From the NCBI GenBank assembly GCA_028277945.1, contig JANQFH010000008.1, positions 62,001 to 126,000 of the forward strand: DNA of 64,000 bases, read 5' to 3'. The translations under genes were made by a program, and so were the position numbers. Positions 34,337-43,157 of the stretch are shown one piece after another. The first letter of the stretch is position 1. The number at the start of each line of letters is the position of its first letter. Under the pieces are notes generated by a model. The model saw only the letters and a program-made list of their open reading frames with translations, was not told where the DNA came from and did not search any database. The stretch comes from Oligoflexia bacterium. Lineage in GTDB: Bacteria > Bdellovibrionota_G > JANQFH01.

Positions 34337-34459
34337 AGGTAGTCACTCTTTTATGGTTACCACGGCAGGCCACAGAGATCGATCTTGCCGAATCTTAAAA
34401 TTATGTAATAATGTCAAAGGGTTTAAACTTTTGCCACATTTCATACCCCAAATTCATTA

Positions 34460-34488
34460 AAATACAAGGAACTATGTTCCTTGTATTT
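34460..34488 (+). promoter_or_regulatory. 13-bp hairpin in the leader of the AAA/DUF4143 gene
   Basis: AAATACAAGGAAC (34460-34472) and GTTCCTTGTATTT (34476-34488) are perfectly complementary with a 3-base loop. The stem holds an AAGGA and an ATG (34474) that could otherwise start the following frame. No T tract follows, so it is not an obvious terminator. It may occlude translation or be a small palindromic insert. Confidence 0.55.
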
Positions 34489-34515
34489 ATATTAATTCAA
34501 GGATATATTAGGAGG

Positions 34516-35646
34516 GTGCTACCAAGGTATTTTGATACGAAAATTCAACAACTGCTCAAACCTGGGAAGGTGCTGGTGCTCTATGGCCCGCGACAAGTAG
34601 GCAAGACAACGTTGATAGAAAATTTCCTCAGCCATACAAAGTACAGATACCGATTGGATACCGGAGAGGACATTCGTTTCAGGCAAGTATTGAGTTCGGA
34701 ATCACTGCAGCAAATTAAGGAGTACGCTGCAGGTTATGAACTTGTGGTTATTGATGAAGCGCAAAAGATTCCAAATGTAGGAACCGGTCTAAAATTGCTT
34801 GTAGATCATTGTAAAGATTTACGGGTCATTGCAACTGGTTCAGCTTCTTTTGATCTCTCCAATAGAATCGGTGAACCACTTACTGGCAGAAAAACGACAA
34901 AATTGCTGTTTCCCATATCGCAGCTCGAACTAGCTACTCGGTGGAACAGCTATGAACTTAAATCTCAGCTTAGCGACTACTTAATATTTGGTAGCTACCC
35001 TGAGGTCTTAACAACAACGACAAAAAGCGAGAAAATAGAATACCTACACGAATTAGCAGGTGCTTATCTGCTTAAGGATGTACTTGAACTTGAGAGCGTT
35101 AAAAACCCTAAGGCGCTGTTAAATCTGTTAAAACTTCTGGCATTCCAGATTGGCCGGGATGTGTCTCTCAGCGAGCTTGGGGCTGGCTTGGGAATAGATT
35201 ATAAAACCGTGGCCCGCTATCTTGACCTGCTAGAAATGACTTTTGTCATCAAGCGGATTTCTGGTTTCAGCCGTAACTTACGTAAGGAAGTATCCAAAAA
35301 CGATCGTTATTATTTTATCGACAATGGCATTCGTAACACGGTGATCTCCAATTTCAATAACCTCGAATTACGTAATGATGTGGGGCAACTTTGGGAAAAC
35401 TTTATTATGTTGGAGAGGATTAAGCGTAACACATACTTAAACGACTTTCGCAATATCTACTATTGGAGAACTTATGATAAAAAAGAGATTGATCTTATTG
35501 AAGAGAAAGACGCCTCACTCTATGCCTACGAATTCAAGTTCTCTAAGAAGCGAACAAAACAACCCATCGAGTTTTTACAGACCTATGAAAACAGCACTTT
35601 TGCAAGTATCCACCAGGAAAACTATGTAAATTTTGTCACCCGTTAG
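34516..35646 (+). CDS. ATPase with AAA_14 and DUF4143 domains
   Basis: A protein of about 376 residues. The Walker A is LYGPRQVGKTTL, the Walker B is LVVIDEAQKIPN, with a sensor-like VIATGSASF. It ends in a DUF4143 nuclease-like region with YYWRTYDKKEIDLIEEKD and a Lys/Glu core (YEFKFSK). Such proteins are widespread mobile ATPases of unclear role, some near toxin-antitoxin or defence genes. I use the GTG at 34516 because homologues begin (M)xPRYF just there. The frame extends up to an ATG at 34411, and 34474 is possible. The gene is more AT-rich than its neighbours, a sign of transfer. Confidence 0.88.
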   Translation: MLPRYFDTKIQQLLKPGKVLVLYGPRQVGKTTLIENFLSHTKYRYRLDTGEDIRFRQVLSSESLQQIKEYAAGYELVVIDEAQKIPNVGTGLKLLVDHCKDLRVIATGSASFDLSNRIGEPLTGRKTTKLLFPISQLELATRWNSYELKSQLSDYLIFGSYPEVLTTTTKSEKIEYLHELAGAYLLKDVLELESVKNPKALLNLLKLLAFQIGRDVSLSELGAGLGIDYKTVARYLDLLEMTFVIKRISGFSRNLRKEVSKNDRYYFIDNGIRNTVISNFNNLELRNDVGQLWENFIMLERIKRNTYLNDFRNIYYWRTYDKKEIDLIEEKDASLYAYEFKFSKKRTKQPIEFLQTYENSTFASIHQENYVNFVTR

Positions 35647-35649
35647 TCC

Positions 35650-36786
35650 CTAGTGCTCTATATTCTCTTTGGCCTCATGCAGAGCCGTCACAAGCCATGC
35701 TTCTTTATTTTCAGAAGGGTTATCTGGCAGATCATACAAAGCGTCTGTTGCGGCATCTCTAATCTCGTCAGCAATAGGGTTGAGCCCGTCGCCTGAATAA
35801 TAGGTCCAGATTATTAAATCTCCGAGTGCTCTCTCTCTGCCTTGCCTAGTGCGCCGAGAATCTCCTATAGCGGCTTCGAGTCTTTTAAGGTAGCCTAGAA
35901 TTTCTTGTAGGTTTCCCTGATTTGCGAATGTGTTTGCTCGAATCAGTTGTCTATCGAGAGCGTCGATCTCATCCTTTGTCTTTCCGAAAGAATAACTACT
36001 CTCTGCCTCTCCAAATCGTTCGAGAAGACGACTCAGGAAGACCACAACAAGTATAGCTAATCCAACAACTATCCACGGCAAAAGGACAAACGCCTGTGCC
36101 TCACGAATACCCAGCATCGACTGCAGCAGACTTGCCTCTTTTATTTCACTGCTGTTACGCAGAGAACGTATAAGGTTCAACACGACCTCACCAATCCGTG
36201 GCAGACTCAGTGGCTGTTCAAAGACCTTTGCGCTTAGAAGCGGATCGCCCGTTTGGGTGAAGATTGTCGGGAAGTTTTGTGCATCTCTGCCCACATAAAG
36301 GGCCAGATCGTTATCGCCATCACCATCGCCATCAAAGTAGACTGCCTTGCCATCGGGCGTGGCGAGCCGAGGCAGTTTTGGTTCATGGAACTCTTCAGGC
36401 TGCTCTGTCTGCTCATCAGAGGCAAGGAATCGTAACGCACAGCGACCCCAGGGGTTAAACATGAGCACGGTTTTCGCTGCTGGCTCTACAGCATCACGGA
36501 CATCCGTGATGACTTCCTCACAGGTAGAGAGCAGGTTTTGTGCTGCATCGTCAAGATCGAGCAGCGGGCGCATAACCGTTCTAAAGGACTTTGGCAGCAC
36601 ATCGAGTAGGGCCTCAGCAGATTGAAAACTATTAATACGCATGACCGCGCGTATGACGTTGGCTTGCAGATGCGGATCGGTCTCTGGCTGCCAACGTGTT
36701 TGTGCTAGGGGCGTGAGAACGATTTGCGAACAGAAGAACAGTAGGGTTACTAGACTGACAAGGATGAGTCGTTTGCCGTAATGCAT
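35650..36786 (-). CDS. Exported/membrane protein of unknown function with an Asp-Gly repeat
   Basis: A 378-aa protein. A signal peptide (LILVSLVTLLFFCSQIVL) is followed by a helical domain, then KAVYFDGDGDGDNDLALYVG. This last is a calcium-binding-like DxDxDG loop of the FG-GAP/dockerin type. A membrane helix (FVLLPWIVVGLAILVVVFL) and a helical cytoplasmic-type tail follow, the tail ending in acidic residues. No family recognised. The layout (external domain, one membrane span, internal helices) suggests a sensor or scaffold. It converges with the AAA/DUF4143 gene, only 3 bases apart. Confidence 0.75.
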   Translation of the reverse strand: MHYGKRLILVSLVTLLFFCSQIVLTPLAQTRWQPETDPHLQANVIRAVMRINSFQSAEALLDVLPKSFRTVMRPLLDLDDAAQNLLSTCEEVITDVRDAVEPAAKTVLMFNPWGRCALRFLASDEQTEQPEEFHEPKLPRLATPDGKAVYFDGDGDGDNDLALYVGRDAQNFPTIFTQTGDPLLSAKVFEQPLSLPRIGEVVLNLIRSLRNSSEIKEASLLQSMLGIREAQAFVLLPWIVVGLAILVVVFLSRLLERFGEAESSYSFGKTKDEIDALDRQLIRANTFANQGNLQEILGYLKRLEAAIGDSRRTRQGRERALGDLIIWTYYSGDGLNPIADEIRDAATDALYDLPDNPSENKEAWLVTALHEAKENIEH

Positions 36787-36906
36787 CGGTTTAGACTCAA
36801 GGCGGTTGTACTAGGATGAACGGGCTTAGGCTGTTGCCCCCTTTTACTCCCAAAAATAAGCAGAATGCAAGGATTAATCTTTACTTTCTTAATAACTCGA
36901 GCGGGT

Positions 36907-37722
36907 TCAGGCAAGAAAGGTGGGAGCGGTTGTAGTTTCAGCCTCGGCAGCTGGCTGTTGCATGCGACGAATCTGGATGAAGTCTTGGTGGCAGGAGAAG
37001 CGGTATCCGCCTTTAGGCTGCCGGAAGTTCTTCTGTAGGTAGGCTTCCACGGCGCCTCGCAGAGGCGGGAGTGGCATGGGCTGATCGTTGAGGATAAATT
37101 CGGCAATGGTATAGGCGGCCTCTAAATCTTCCGTAGTTATATAAGCGGGCACGGTTTCGATCTCTACGCGGTAGTTTCCACGCATTTCCTGCTGAAAGCT
37201 GCGCACTAAACCCGGCAAATCAAAGCGACTACCGAGAAAATGTTCCAACATTCGCATACAGTCGGTTTCACGGTTCTGCAGTAGCATAATGAGCATGCCT
37301 TTACTTGAGAGCCACGAGCCAAGCTGTTTGAGGTTAGCCATCCACTCATCCTGATTGATGTGATAAAAGACGTGCGAGCAGAGCACGAGATCTGCAGACC
37401 TCTCTGGTTTGGCAACTAAAATCGGTTTGTCGATGAGTTCGACCTCTGGAGAGTTTTTTCTAAGCGGTTGGTGTAGAAAAGCGTTTGGTTCAATGGCTAC
37501 GGTTCTTTGAAATCGTTCAGTAAACCATGAGGTTATCTGACCTGTACCGGCTCCGGCATCAATGAAGACGCGGCGGCAGGGCAAGAGATTGATCAGCTGA
37601 TTGAGCTTTTTTTTGAACACGACCTTTTGGTCGGTGTGCTTGAGAAAGAGCTCAAAAGCCTCTTGGTAGTCACGGGACTGGGAGTCGTAAACCCGCAGCC
37701 GATTTTTTTGCTCTGCTGCCAT
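36907..37722 (-). CDS. SAM-dependent methyltransferase
   Basis: A 271-aa class I methyltransferase. Motif I is VFIDAGAGTGQITSWF and the acidic end of strand 2 is VAIEPN. VLCSHVFYHINQDEWMANLK is motif IV and post-motif, followed by KGMLIMLLQNR. The N-terminal helix with YDSQSRDYQEAFELF may cap the active site. The acceptor is unknown. The ATG at 37722 follows an AAGG and is preferred over 37758. It is followed (on the minus strand) by the exported DGDG protein gene and preceded by the DMT exporter, possibly one operon. Confidence 0.9.
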   Translation of the reverse strand: MAAEQKNRLRVYDSQSRDYQEAFELFLKHTDQKVVFKKKLNQLINLLPCRRVFIDAGAGTGQITSWFTERFQRTVAIEPNAFLHQPLRKNSPEVELIDKPILVAKPERSADLVLCSHVFYHINQDEWMANLKQLGSWLSSKGMLIMLLQNRETDCMRMLEHFLGSRFDLPGLVRSFQQEMRGNYRVEIETVPAYITTEDLEAAYTIAEFILNDQPMPLPPLRGAVEAYLQKNFRQPKGGYRFSCHQDFIQIRRMQQPAAEAETTTAPTFLA

Positions 37723-37770
37723 CAGCCTTATGTAGAAGCAAGCTTGATGCCAAGACAAAATATAATAATA

Positions 37771-38802
37771 TTAATAAGTTGCCTTTGACAACCGTGAGTG
37801 CAAGTATAGCCTTTTCAGACAATCTTGTCGCGTTTTCCAAACCACGAGCCGCCACTTTTGCTCGGGACACTGCAGGAGAAATACGCCAAGGAGAATAACC
37901 GTGCAGCCAAGCCATTCAGCGGTGGTTGGCAGGTTACCATAAAAGAGAAAGTCAAAGACAAACGCTGTAACCGGAATGAGATAGCCAACGGCACTCGTAC
38001 GCACCGAGCCCCACTCTTTGATGAGACGCGAGTAAATGTAGTTGGCAATCACTGTGGGAAAGAGTGCAACATAGAGTAGCCCTAGAATAACCGGCCATGA
38101 AAACTCAGAACCATCCCACTTTGGCGTGCCTTCAATCCCTAAAGTTACCAAGATAACAAAGACAAAACCCGAGAGGTTCTGATGGTAGAGCACTGCATTT
38201 AAACTCAAAGCGTTAGCACCAGAGAGTAGTCTGCGATTGAGGATAGTGCCTATGGAAAAGGAGATCACTACGAGAAAGAGCAGGCCGATACCGAGCATCT
38301 CTTGGGGCTGCGCTGAAAAGTGCAGCTTGTTGTGAAAGACACAGACAATTCCCGCAATACCTATGGCTAAGCTGAGAACGCTCTGCCGTGTTAGGGGCTC
38401 CTGCTGCTTCACCATAAGCCGCGCTATCAAAAAGACAAAGATCGGTATGCTGCCCTCAATAATGCCGGCAATGCCTGGAAAGACATAGCGCATCCCCCAA
38501 CAGAAGAGCGCCAAGGGTATGCCTTGCAGCAGGATTCCGGCAAACCAGACCCGTTTGAGCGCCGCGGCCGGTAGGCGTACGGGAATTCTGAGTAGTCTGT
38601 AGCCAAACAGCAACACCAAGAATGCCAGACCAAGCCGCAGCGTCACGCTCTGGCCTGGGGTTAGGCTGGCAACCACGACCTTGGTGGCCATGAAGGTGGC
38701 ACCGAAGATGAAGCCAAGGCTGATAAACAGCCCATGCAGGATGCCGCTGGTAGGTGTGCTTTTCGAAGAACTTGGTAGGGAATCAGCTTTCTGGGTCTGC
38801 AT
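37771..38802 (-). CDS. EamA/DMT family transporter
   Basis: A 343-aa protein with ten hydrophobic segments in two EamA repeats, starting ISLGFIFGATFMATKVVVASL. The first repeat has LRLGLAFLVLLFGYRLL, the second GIGLLFLVVISFSIGTILNR and a SVRTSAVGYLIPVTAFVFDF helix, typical of amino-acid or drug/metabolite exporters. The ATG at 38802 has GGAGGAGC 4 bases upstream and is preferred over 38844. It lies divergent from the HTH regulator, which may control it. Substrate unknown. Confidence 0.92.
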   Translation of the reverse strand: MQTQKADSLPSSSKSTPTSGILHGLFISLGFIFGATFMATKVVVASLTPGQSVTLRLGLAFLVLLFGYRLLRIPVRLPAAALKRVWFAGILLQGIPLALFCWGMRYVFPGIAGIIEGSIPIFVFLIARLMVKQQEPLTRQSVLSLAIGIAGIVCVFHNKLHFSAQPQEMLGIGLLFLVVISFSIGTILNRRLLSGANALSLNAVLYHQNLSGFVFVILVTLGIEGTPKWDGSEFSWPVILGLLYVALFPTVIANYIYSRLIKEWGSVRTSAVGYLIPVTAFVFDFLFYGNLPTTAEWLGCTVILLGVFLLQCPEQKWRLVVWKTRQDCLKRLYLHSRLSKATY

Positions 38803-39061
38803 AATCGCTCCTCCTGCTCCTGCAACTGTAAGGTTAGATATCACATTTTAATTCCTTGTCTATTTAAGTATAAGAAGTATAAATTTATTATACTAAACGT
38901 ATAAAAAGAGCGCGATTTATGCCAAAAATTTATCAATAGACAAAAAAAGAATTAAACATTGATACTAATCAGGAAATTAGGTATTAGATTTAGAAATATT
39001 CGAGAGAGAATAACCGAAGGTATTAAAAAGTTATTCTAATTGAGCCTTGAGGAGTCAGTTT
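38803..39061. promoter_or_regulatory. AT-rich divergent promoter region
   Basis: A strikingly AT-rich 259-bp gap separates the DMT exporter (minus) from the HTH regulator (plus). It contains several TATACT/TATAAA-like hexamers and the inverted sequence TTTATTATACTAAACGTATAA around 38883-38903 (arms partly palindromic). It is likely to hold both promoters; exact sites cannot be fixed. GAGGAG precedes the regulator's ATG. Confidence 0.4.
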
Positions 39062-39850
39062 ATGGAAAAACAACCCATCCATTTTGAGAAGATGAAGGGC
39101 CTAATTAAGACCGTGATGAAGCGGCGCCAAAAGAAGTATCAAGATCTCGCCGCGTATCTTGATGTTTCGTTGCCGACGGTCAAGCGCATGCTCAACAGCG
39201 ATGATCTCTCTTTCCAGAGGTTATGCGCCATTCTCGAGTGGCTCGGACTCTCTCTGGCACAGGCAGCAAAACTGGCTGAGGAGCACAGTAAAAAAGAGTA
39301 CAGCAGATATACTACAGAGCAGGAGCAGTTTTTGGCCGACCACCCTCACCACCATTATTTTTTTAATGAGCTGATGAACGGTTATTCTGCTAAGCAGCTT
39401 GCAGAGAGGTTTAACCTAAGTGAGAAATCAGTGCAGCGCTACCTTATGGACCTTGACCACCAAAACCTCATTGAACTGCACTCCCATGGCAAAGTAAAGC
39501 TGCTCAACAAAGGAACCATTTTGTTTCGAGAAGATGGTCCGCTTAGGAACGCAGTCAAGAAGAAGTGGCAAGAGCAGCTGAGCAAGATCATTGCCAAGGC
39601 ATTTGATACAGAGACTGAAGACGATCCTGCAATTGGTTCGCAGGGTGGTCGGAAACTAGTTCTGCGCCGTGATACGTTTATGAAGATGCGTCAAGACATG
39701 TACGAACTGGCAATGAAATATCACGAGGTCAGCGAGCTAGAAAGAGCCATTGAGCCGCGTGACAGTCTAATCGATGTCACATACTACTTTGTTGCTGCGA
39801 ATGTGGATCTTATGACAGGTATGTACGGCATGCCAAAAAACTTTGATTGA
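39062..39850 (+). CDS. Helix-turn-helix transcriptional regulator
   Basis: A 262-aa protein. The N-terminal XRE-like HTH (residues about 5-65) contains KKYQDLAAYLDVSLPTVKRM. A second winged-helix-like segment (KQLAERFNLSEKSVQRYLMDL) is followed by a beta-hairpin (ELHSHGKVKLL). The C-terminal ~100 residues are helical and may bind a ligand or partner. Two-domain regulators of this kind (HTH plus a long helical tail) are common in Bdellovibrio-like genomes, an impression from memory. GAGGAG precedes the ATG at 39062. It is divergent from the DMT exporter gene. Confidence 0.85.
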   Translation: MEKQPIHFEKMKGLIKTVMKRRQKKYQDLAAYLDVSLPTVKRMLNSDDLSFQRLCAILEWLGLSLAQAAKLAEEHSKKEYSRYTTEQEQFLADHPHHHYFFNELMNGYSAKQLAERFNLSEKSVQRYLMDLDHQNLIELHSHGKVKLLNKGTILFREDGPLRNAVKKKWQEQLSKIIAKAFDTETEDDPAIGSQGGRKLVLRRDTFMKMRQDMYELAMKYHEVSELERAIEPRDSLIDVTYYFVAANVDLMTGMYGMPKNFD

Positions 39851-39892
39851 AGCTATTTTGTAACAAGAATATAATCGTTTTGATTTGGACTC

Positions 39893-40138
39893 ATGATGCG
39901 ACGTGATTGCCTTGAAAAATTCTCAATAGGGATAGCCATCATAGCTACAGCCATAGTTCTGGTGCTAGCTGCCTGTACTCCTGTGCGTTTTCATCAAAAA
40001 GCGCTGCTCAGTGACCGCATGCTGCGCTTTGATGCTGATCCGTTAGGGAGCACCCTGCAGGGCCATATGATCACGCCCCGCGAAGGTGCTATTGGCGGCT
40101 TCAACTCGGTTAGTGCTGGCGGATGTTCCTGCAAATGA
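39893..40138 (+). CDS. DUF4266 small lipoprotein
   Basis: An 81-aa lipoprotein with a signal ending LVLAAC (Cys28). The conserved DUF4266 core follows: DRMLRFDADPL, then HMITPREGAIGGFNSVSAGG and a C-terminal CSC-K. The Gly-Gly-Cys-x-Cys end is the family hallmark and could bind a metal or be a modification site. The TGA overlaps the DUF3570 gene's ATG. With DUF3570 and ApbE it forms a gene set repeatedly found together in bacteria and associated with periplasmic redox flavinylation. Confidence 0.87.
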   Translation: MMRRDCLEKFSIGIAIIATAIVLVLAACTPVRFHQKALLSDRMLRFDADPLGSTLQGHMITPREGAIGGFNSVSAGGCSCK

Positions 40139-41280
40139 GGAGATCAGCAGCTGCTGCCATTGTCGCGCTACTCATCTTCTGTACAACCGGCTATTACGAA
40201 TCCATCCCACTACCACAGCGTCAAGATGAAGATGAAGTGCTCTCTTTTGAGATTGGTTACTACAGTCAAGATGATGGCAGCGATGATGCAGGTGGCAATG
40301 AGAGCATTGATGAAGATGAGACGGTCTTTGAGGCCATCATCATGTTGGACAAACCACTCTCAGAGCGAGATCGGCTTAACGTCCGCTTTCTTGGTGATCT
40401 CATCTCTTCGGCGTCACAGACGCGGCTACACAACCCACAGTTTCGCGCTCTGCAGTCCAACCCCAGTGGCAATGAGCACGCAGAGCTGCGTGTGGGTTGG
40501 CAGCGTCAGTTACCAAAGTTCACCATGGGTTATAATACTAGCTTTGGTATCGAGACCAGTAGTTACTTTTCCTTTGGTTATGGCGCTGATTTTGCCACCT
40601 CATTTTTTGAGGACAACACAACTGTCTCCCTCTCTCTACAGGGCTTTACCGACTACTTTCAGATCAAACTGTTTAATGGTGAGGAGCCTGGTTATGATGT
40701 GCGCCAAACCATCACTGCGGAATTGGGTTTGACTCAGGTGCTGACGCCAAAAACCGTAGCCAACCTAACGGTCAACCACACCCACCAACTTGGTTTTCTA
40801 TCGACGACTTTTAACTCGGTGTTTGTCGATGGCGTCGAGTTCACGGAAACCGCACCGGACAGCCGTCGGCGTAACTCTGTAACCATCCGAGGCAAGCAGG
40901 CACTTTCAGATATCAATGCCATAGAGTTGGGGTATCGTTTTTACAATGATCAATGGAAGATCAACAGCCACACGATCGATGCCCGCTACTTCCAATACGT
41001 CTGGCAGCGACGTTTTCTGTTAGAGCCCAACTACCGCCTCTACACCCAGACTGCAGCCTTTTTCTATCAGCCCGTGTTTACGGAACTACCTGAGCTGCGC
41101 ACCTCAGATCCTGACATTGGTGATTTTACTGGCCACATCTTCGGCCTCAAAGTAACTTGGCTTAAACCGCCTTTCTTGCCAAAATGGAGCCGTGATCTGA
41201 GTTTGAGCTACTCTTATTACCTGCGTAACGATGATTTGGCGATATACTGGATCACCACTGGCTACACCCTAAACTTTTAA
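40135..41280 (+). CDS. DUF3570 outer-membrane-type protein
   Basis: A 381-aa protein starting at the ATG that overlaps the DUF4266 stop (ATGA; frame start 40123 also possible). A hydrophobic signal (AAAAIVALLIFC) is followed by an acidic linker. The rest consists of alternating short beta strands with aromatic ends, such as SYFSFGYGADFATSFF and NFSADLT-like repeats, ending in GYTLNF. That C-terminal aromatic end is typical of outer-membrane beta-barrels. DUF3570 proteins are predicted barrels co-occurring with DUF4266 lipoproteins and ApbE. The likely partner function is periplasmic electron transfer, inferred only from gene context. Confidence 0.86.
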   Translation: MRRSAAAAIVALLIFCTTGYYESIPLPQRQDEDEVLSFEIGYYSQDDGSDDAGGNESIDEDETVFEAIIMLDKPLSERDRLNVRFLGDLISSASQTRLHNPQFRALQSNPSGNEHAELRVGWQRQLPKFTMGYNTSFGIETSSYFSFGYGADFATSFFEDNTTVSLSLQGFTDYFQIKLFNGEEPGYDVRQTITAELGLTQVLTPKTVANLTVNHTHQLGFLSTTFNSVFVDGVEFTETAPDSRRRNSVTIRGKQALSDINAIELGYRFYNDQWKINSHTIDARYFQYVWQRRFLLEPNYRLYTQTAAFFYQPVFTELPELRTSDPDIGDFTGHIFGLKVTWLKPPFLPKWSRDLSLSYSYYLRNDDLAIYWITTGYTLNF

Positions 41281-41287
41281 ATAACAG

Positions 41288-42328
41288 ATGAAACCAGACT
41301 GCAAATTTGTTGCCGCTGCTTTGTTGTTTGTTGTGTTCTTCATCAACACGGGTTTAGCAGAGGGTAGCCGTACTCATGCAACGACTCAGCTCATCCTAAA
41401 AGAAGATCTGCCCTTTATTGAACACAACGCCGTACGTATGGGGACTGATGTCTCCATCCTCATCCAATCGGAGCAGCGAGAAGCCGCAGAGAGTGCTATC
41501 CGAGCGGCCTTGGCCGAGATTGAGCGCATCGAGAACATCATGACCGACTGGCGTGAGCCGAGTGAGGTTATGGCTATCAACAACGCCGCTGGCAAAAAAC
41601 CGGTTAGGGTCGGCAAAGAACTTCTCTTTCTGCTGCAGGAATCCAAGCGGCTGGCCAAGCTTACCAGTGGGGCTTTCGACATTACCTATGCCGCCGTGGG
41701 CAAACTTTGGAACTTTACCAATCGTAGTGCAACGCCCCCTAGTGCAAAGGCAGTTACCGCGACACGCAAGCTGGTGGATTATCGTCAGCTTGTAATCGAT
41801 TCAAAGCAGCAAACCGCTTTTCTTGCCAAGCGTGGTATGCGCATCGGTCTAGGTGGCATTGCAAAGGGTTATGCGGTGGATCGTGCTGTTGAAGTCATCA
41901 AGCGTGCTGGCTTTAAAAATTTTGCTGTGAATGCTGGCGGTGATTTGACTGTACGTGGGAGAAAGGCTGGCAAACTGTGGTGGGTGGCCATTCGTCATCC
42001 ACGCGACAAAACGCGCAACATTGCCATCTTGCCCATTTCTAATGGTTCGGTGGTGACCTCTGGAGACAGTGAGCGTTACTTTGAATACCAGGGCAAGCGC
42101 TATGGCCATATTCTTGATCCACGCACCGGCTACCCAGCGGCGCGTTGTCAAAGCGTAACCATTATGGCTAAGCAGGCCTATATGGGTGACGGCGTGGCTA
42201 CCGGAGTGTTTGTGCTCGGATCTGATGCCGGCATGCGACTTATTGAATCTCTGCCTGATATTGAAGGCTTGATCGTTGCCGCCGATGGTCGAGCCCGCAT
42301 CTCCTCCGGCCTGCAACAAACTCCCTAA
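41288..42328 (+). CDS. apbE: FAD:protein FMN transferase
   Basis: A 346-aa ApbE that attaches FMN from FAD to threonine or serine of target proteins in the periplasm. A signal peptide (LFVVFFINTGLAEG) is present. The family regions seen are AVRMGTDVSILIQ, TSGAFDITYAAVGKLWNF, GIAKGYAVDRAVEVIK and NAGGDLTVRG. A C-terminal SVTIMAKQAYMGDGVATGVFVLG segment contains the magnesium-binding Asp/Thr. The stop codon TAA (42326-42328) lies inside a dispersed 26-bp repeat. No flavinylation target is encoded in the immediate vicinity unless DUF4266 or DUF3570 serves. Confidence 0.95.
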   Translation: MKPDCKFVAAALLFVVFFINTGLAEGSRTHATTQLILKEDLPFIEHNAVRMGTDVSILIQSEQREAAESAIRAALAEIERIENIMTDWREPSEVMAINNAAGKKPVRVGKELLFLLQESKRLAKLTSGAFDITYAAVGKLWNFTNRSATPPSAKAVTATRKLVDYRQLVIDSKQQTAFLAKRGMRIGLGGIAKGYAVDRAVEVIKRAGFKNFAVNAGGDLTVRGRKAGKLWWVAIRHPRDKTRNIAILPISNGSVVTSGDSERYFEYQGKRYGHILDPRTGYPAARCQSVTIMAKQAYMGDGVATGVFVLGSDAGMRLIESLPDIEGLIVAADGRARISSGLQQTP

Positions 42329-42347
42329 AAGTAAGGCCGTACCTTTT
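42322..42347. repeat. Half-copy of the 25-bp inverted repeat
   Basis: These 26 bases are identical to 14068-14093, the right arm of the palindrome downstream of the acidic lipoprotein gene. Here only one arm exists, so no hairpin forms. It overlaps the last codons and stop of apbE, meaning that the insertion or transfer reached into the reading frame end. Confidence 0.85.
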
Positions 42348-42353
42348 GAAGAG

Positions 42354-43067
42354 TCAAAGCCAAGATAGGGCCCGACGAAAGATTGCCTTGGCGTCAGTAT
42401 CGATGATCTTACCGTGCGCCATGACAATGCGCTCAAAGTCCCAGGCCATTACAGCTTCCATAACTGTTCTAGCTTGAGAGCGATTGTGTATCAGTCGCTT
42501 ACAAAGTGGGGATGAGGCAGGTTTGCCCATAACGCCATAGAGGGTCAAGGCAAAGTTGGCGAGTCTGGATTTGGTCTTTGTCATGTTGATGAGCATATCG
42601 GTGACTATTAGCGTGCGGCTACTACGATGCAGAAAGAGCGCTTCGTGAAAAAACTTTGAACCTAATATAAGACGATGTTCCATCTCTCCCTGCCATGCTG
42701 CCACCGGTTGCTCACTAAGCGACTCGTCAAAGACAAAATGCTTAACGTTGTGCTGTAGGTTTGGAACGCTATAGTAGCGCGCCCATGGAAAGCTAAGGCG
42801 AAAGGGTTGCAGATAAAGGTGGTGAAAGGAGTTAGGTGCAACGACATAGGCCACTTCTCCCAACGCTTCGATCTGTTCCTTTACGGATTCATCGACTGGG
42901 ACGGGTGAGCTGACCCAGAGGCGTTTGCCTGACAGCCGACAGATAACCATACGGGTAAGCAGCGGCATGCCCAGAAGACGCAGCTGGTGACTTACCGTCC
43001 AGATATTGGTGCCGATGGCTTGAAGCTCTGCATACTTGGCATTTGTCCTGCTCATGCGGAGGTCCAT
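42354..43067 (-). CDS. DUF4336 family protein
   Basis: A 237-aa protein with the DUF4336 layout, a metallo-beta-lactamase-like fold in degenerate form. TRMVICRLSGKRLWVSSPVPVD is followed by LGEVAYVVAPNSFHHLYLQP, then HFVFDESLSEQP and RTLIVTDMLINM. The family's metal site is mostly missing and its function is unknown. I chose the ATG at 43067 because AAGGATATC precedes it; the upstream extension overlaps the divergent PilZ gene. It lies convergent to apbE and divergent to the PilZ-histone operon. Confidence 0.85.
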   Translation of the reverse strand: MDLRMSRTNAKYAELQAIGTNIWTVSHQLRLLGMPLLTRMVICRLSGKRLWVSSPVPVDESVKEQIEALGEVAYVVAPNSFHHLYLQPFRLSFPWARYYSVPNLQHNVKHFVFDESLSEQPVAAWQGEMEHRLILGSKFFHEALFLHRSSRTLIVTDMLINMTKTKSRLANFALTLYGVMGKPASSPLCKRLIHNRSQARTVMEAVMAWDFERIVMAHGKIIDTDAKAIFRRALSWL

Positions 43068-43157
43068 GATATCCTTGGAATCACGTGATTTCAACTCGTT
43101 AACTAGCCATAACAATCCTATTTGCGCTTGCCCCTGAGAACGTTTAAGCTGCCCCTC

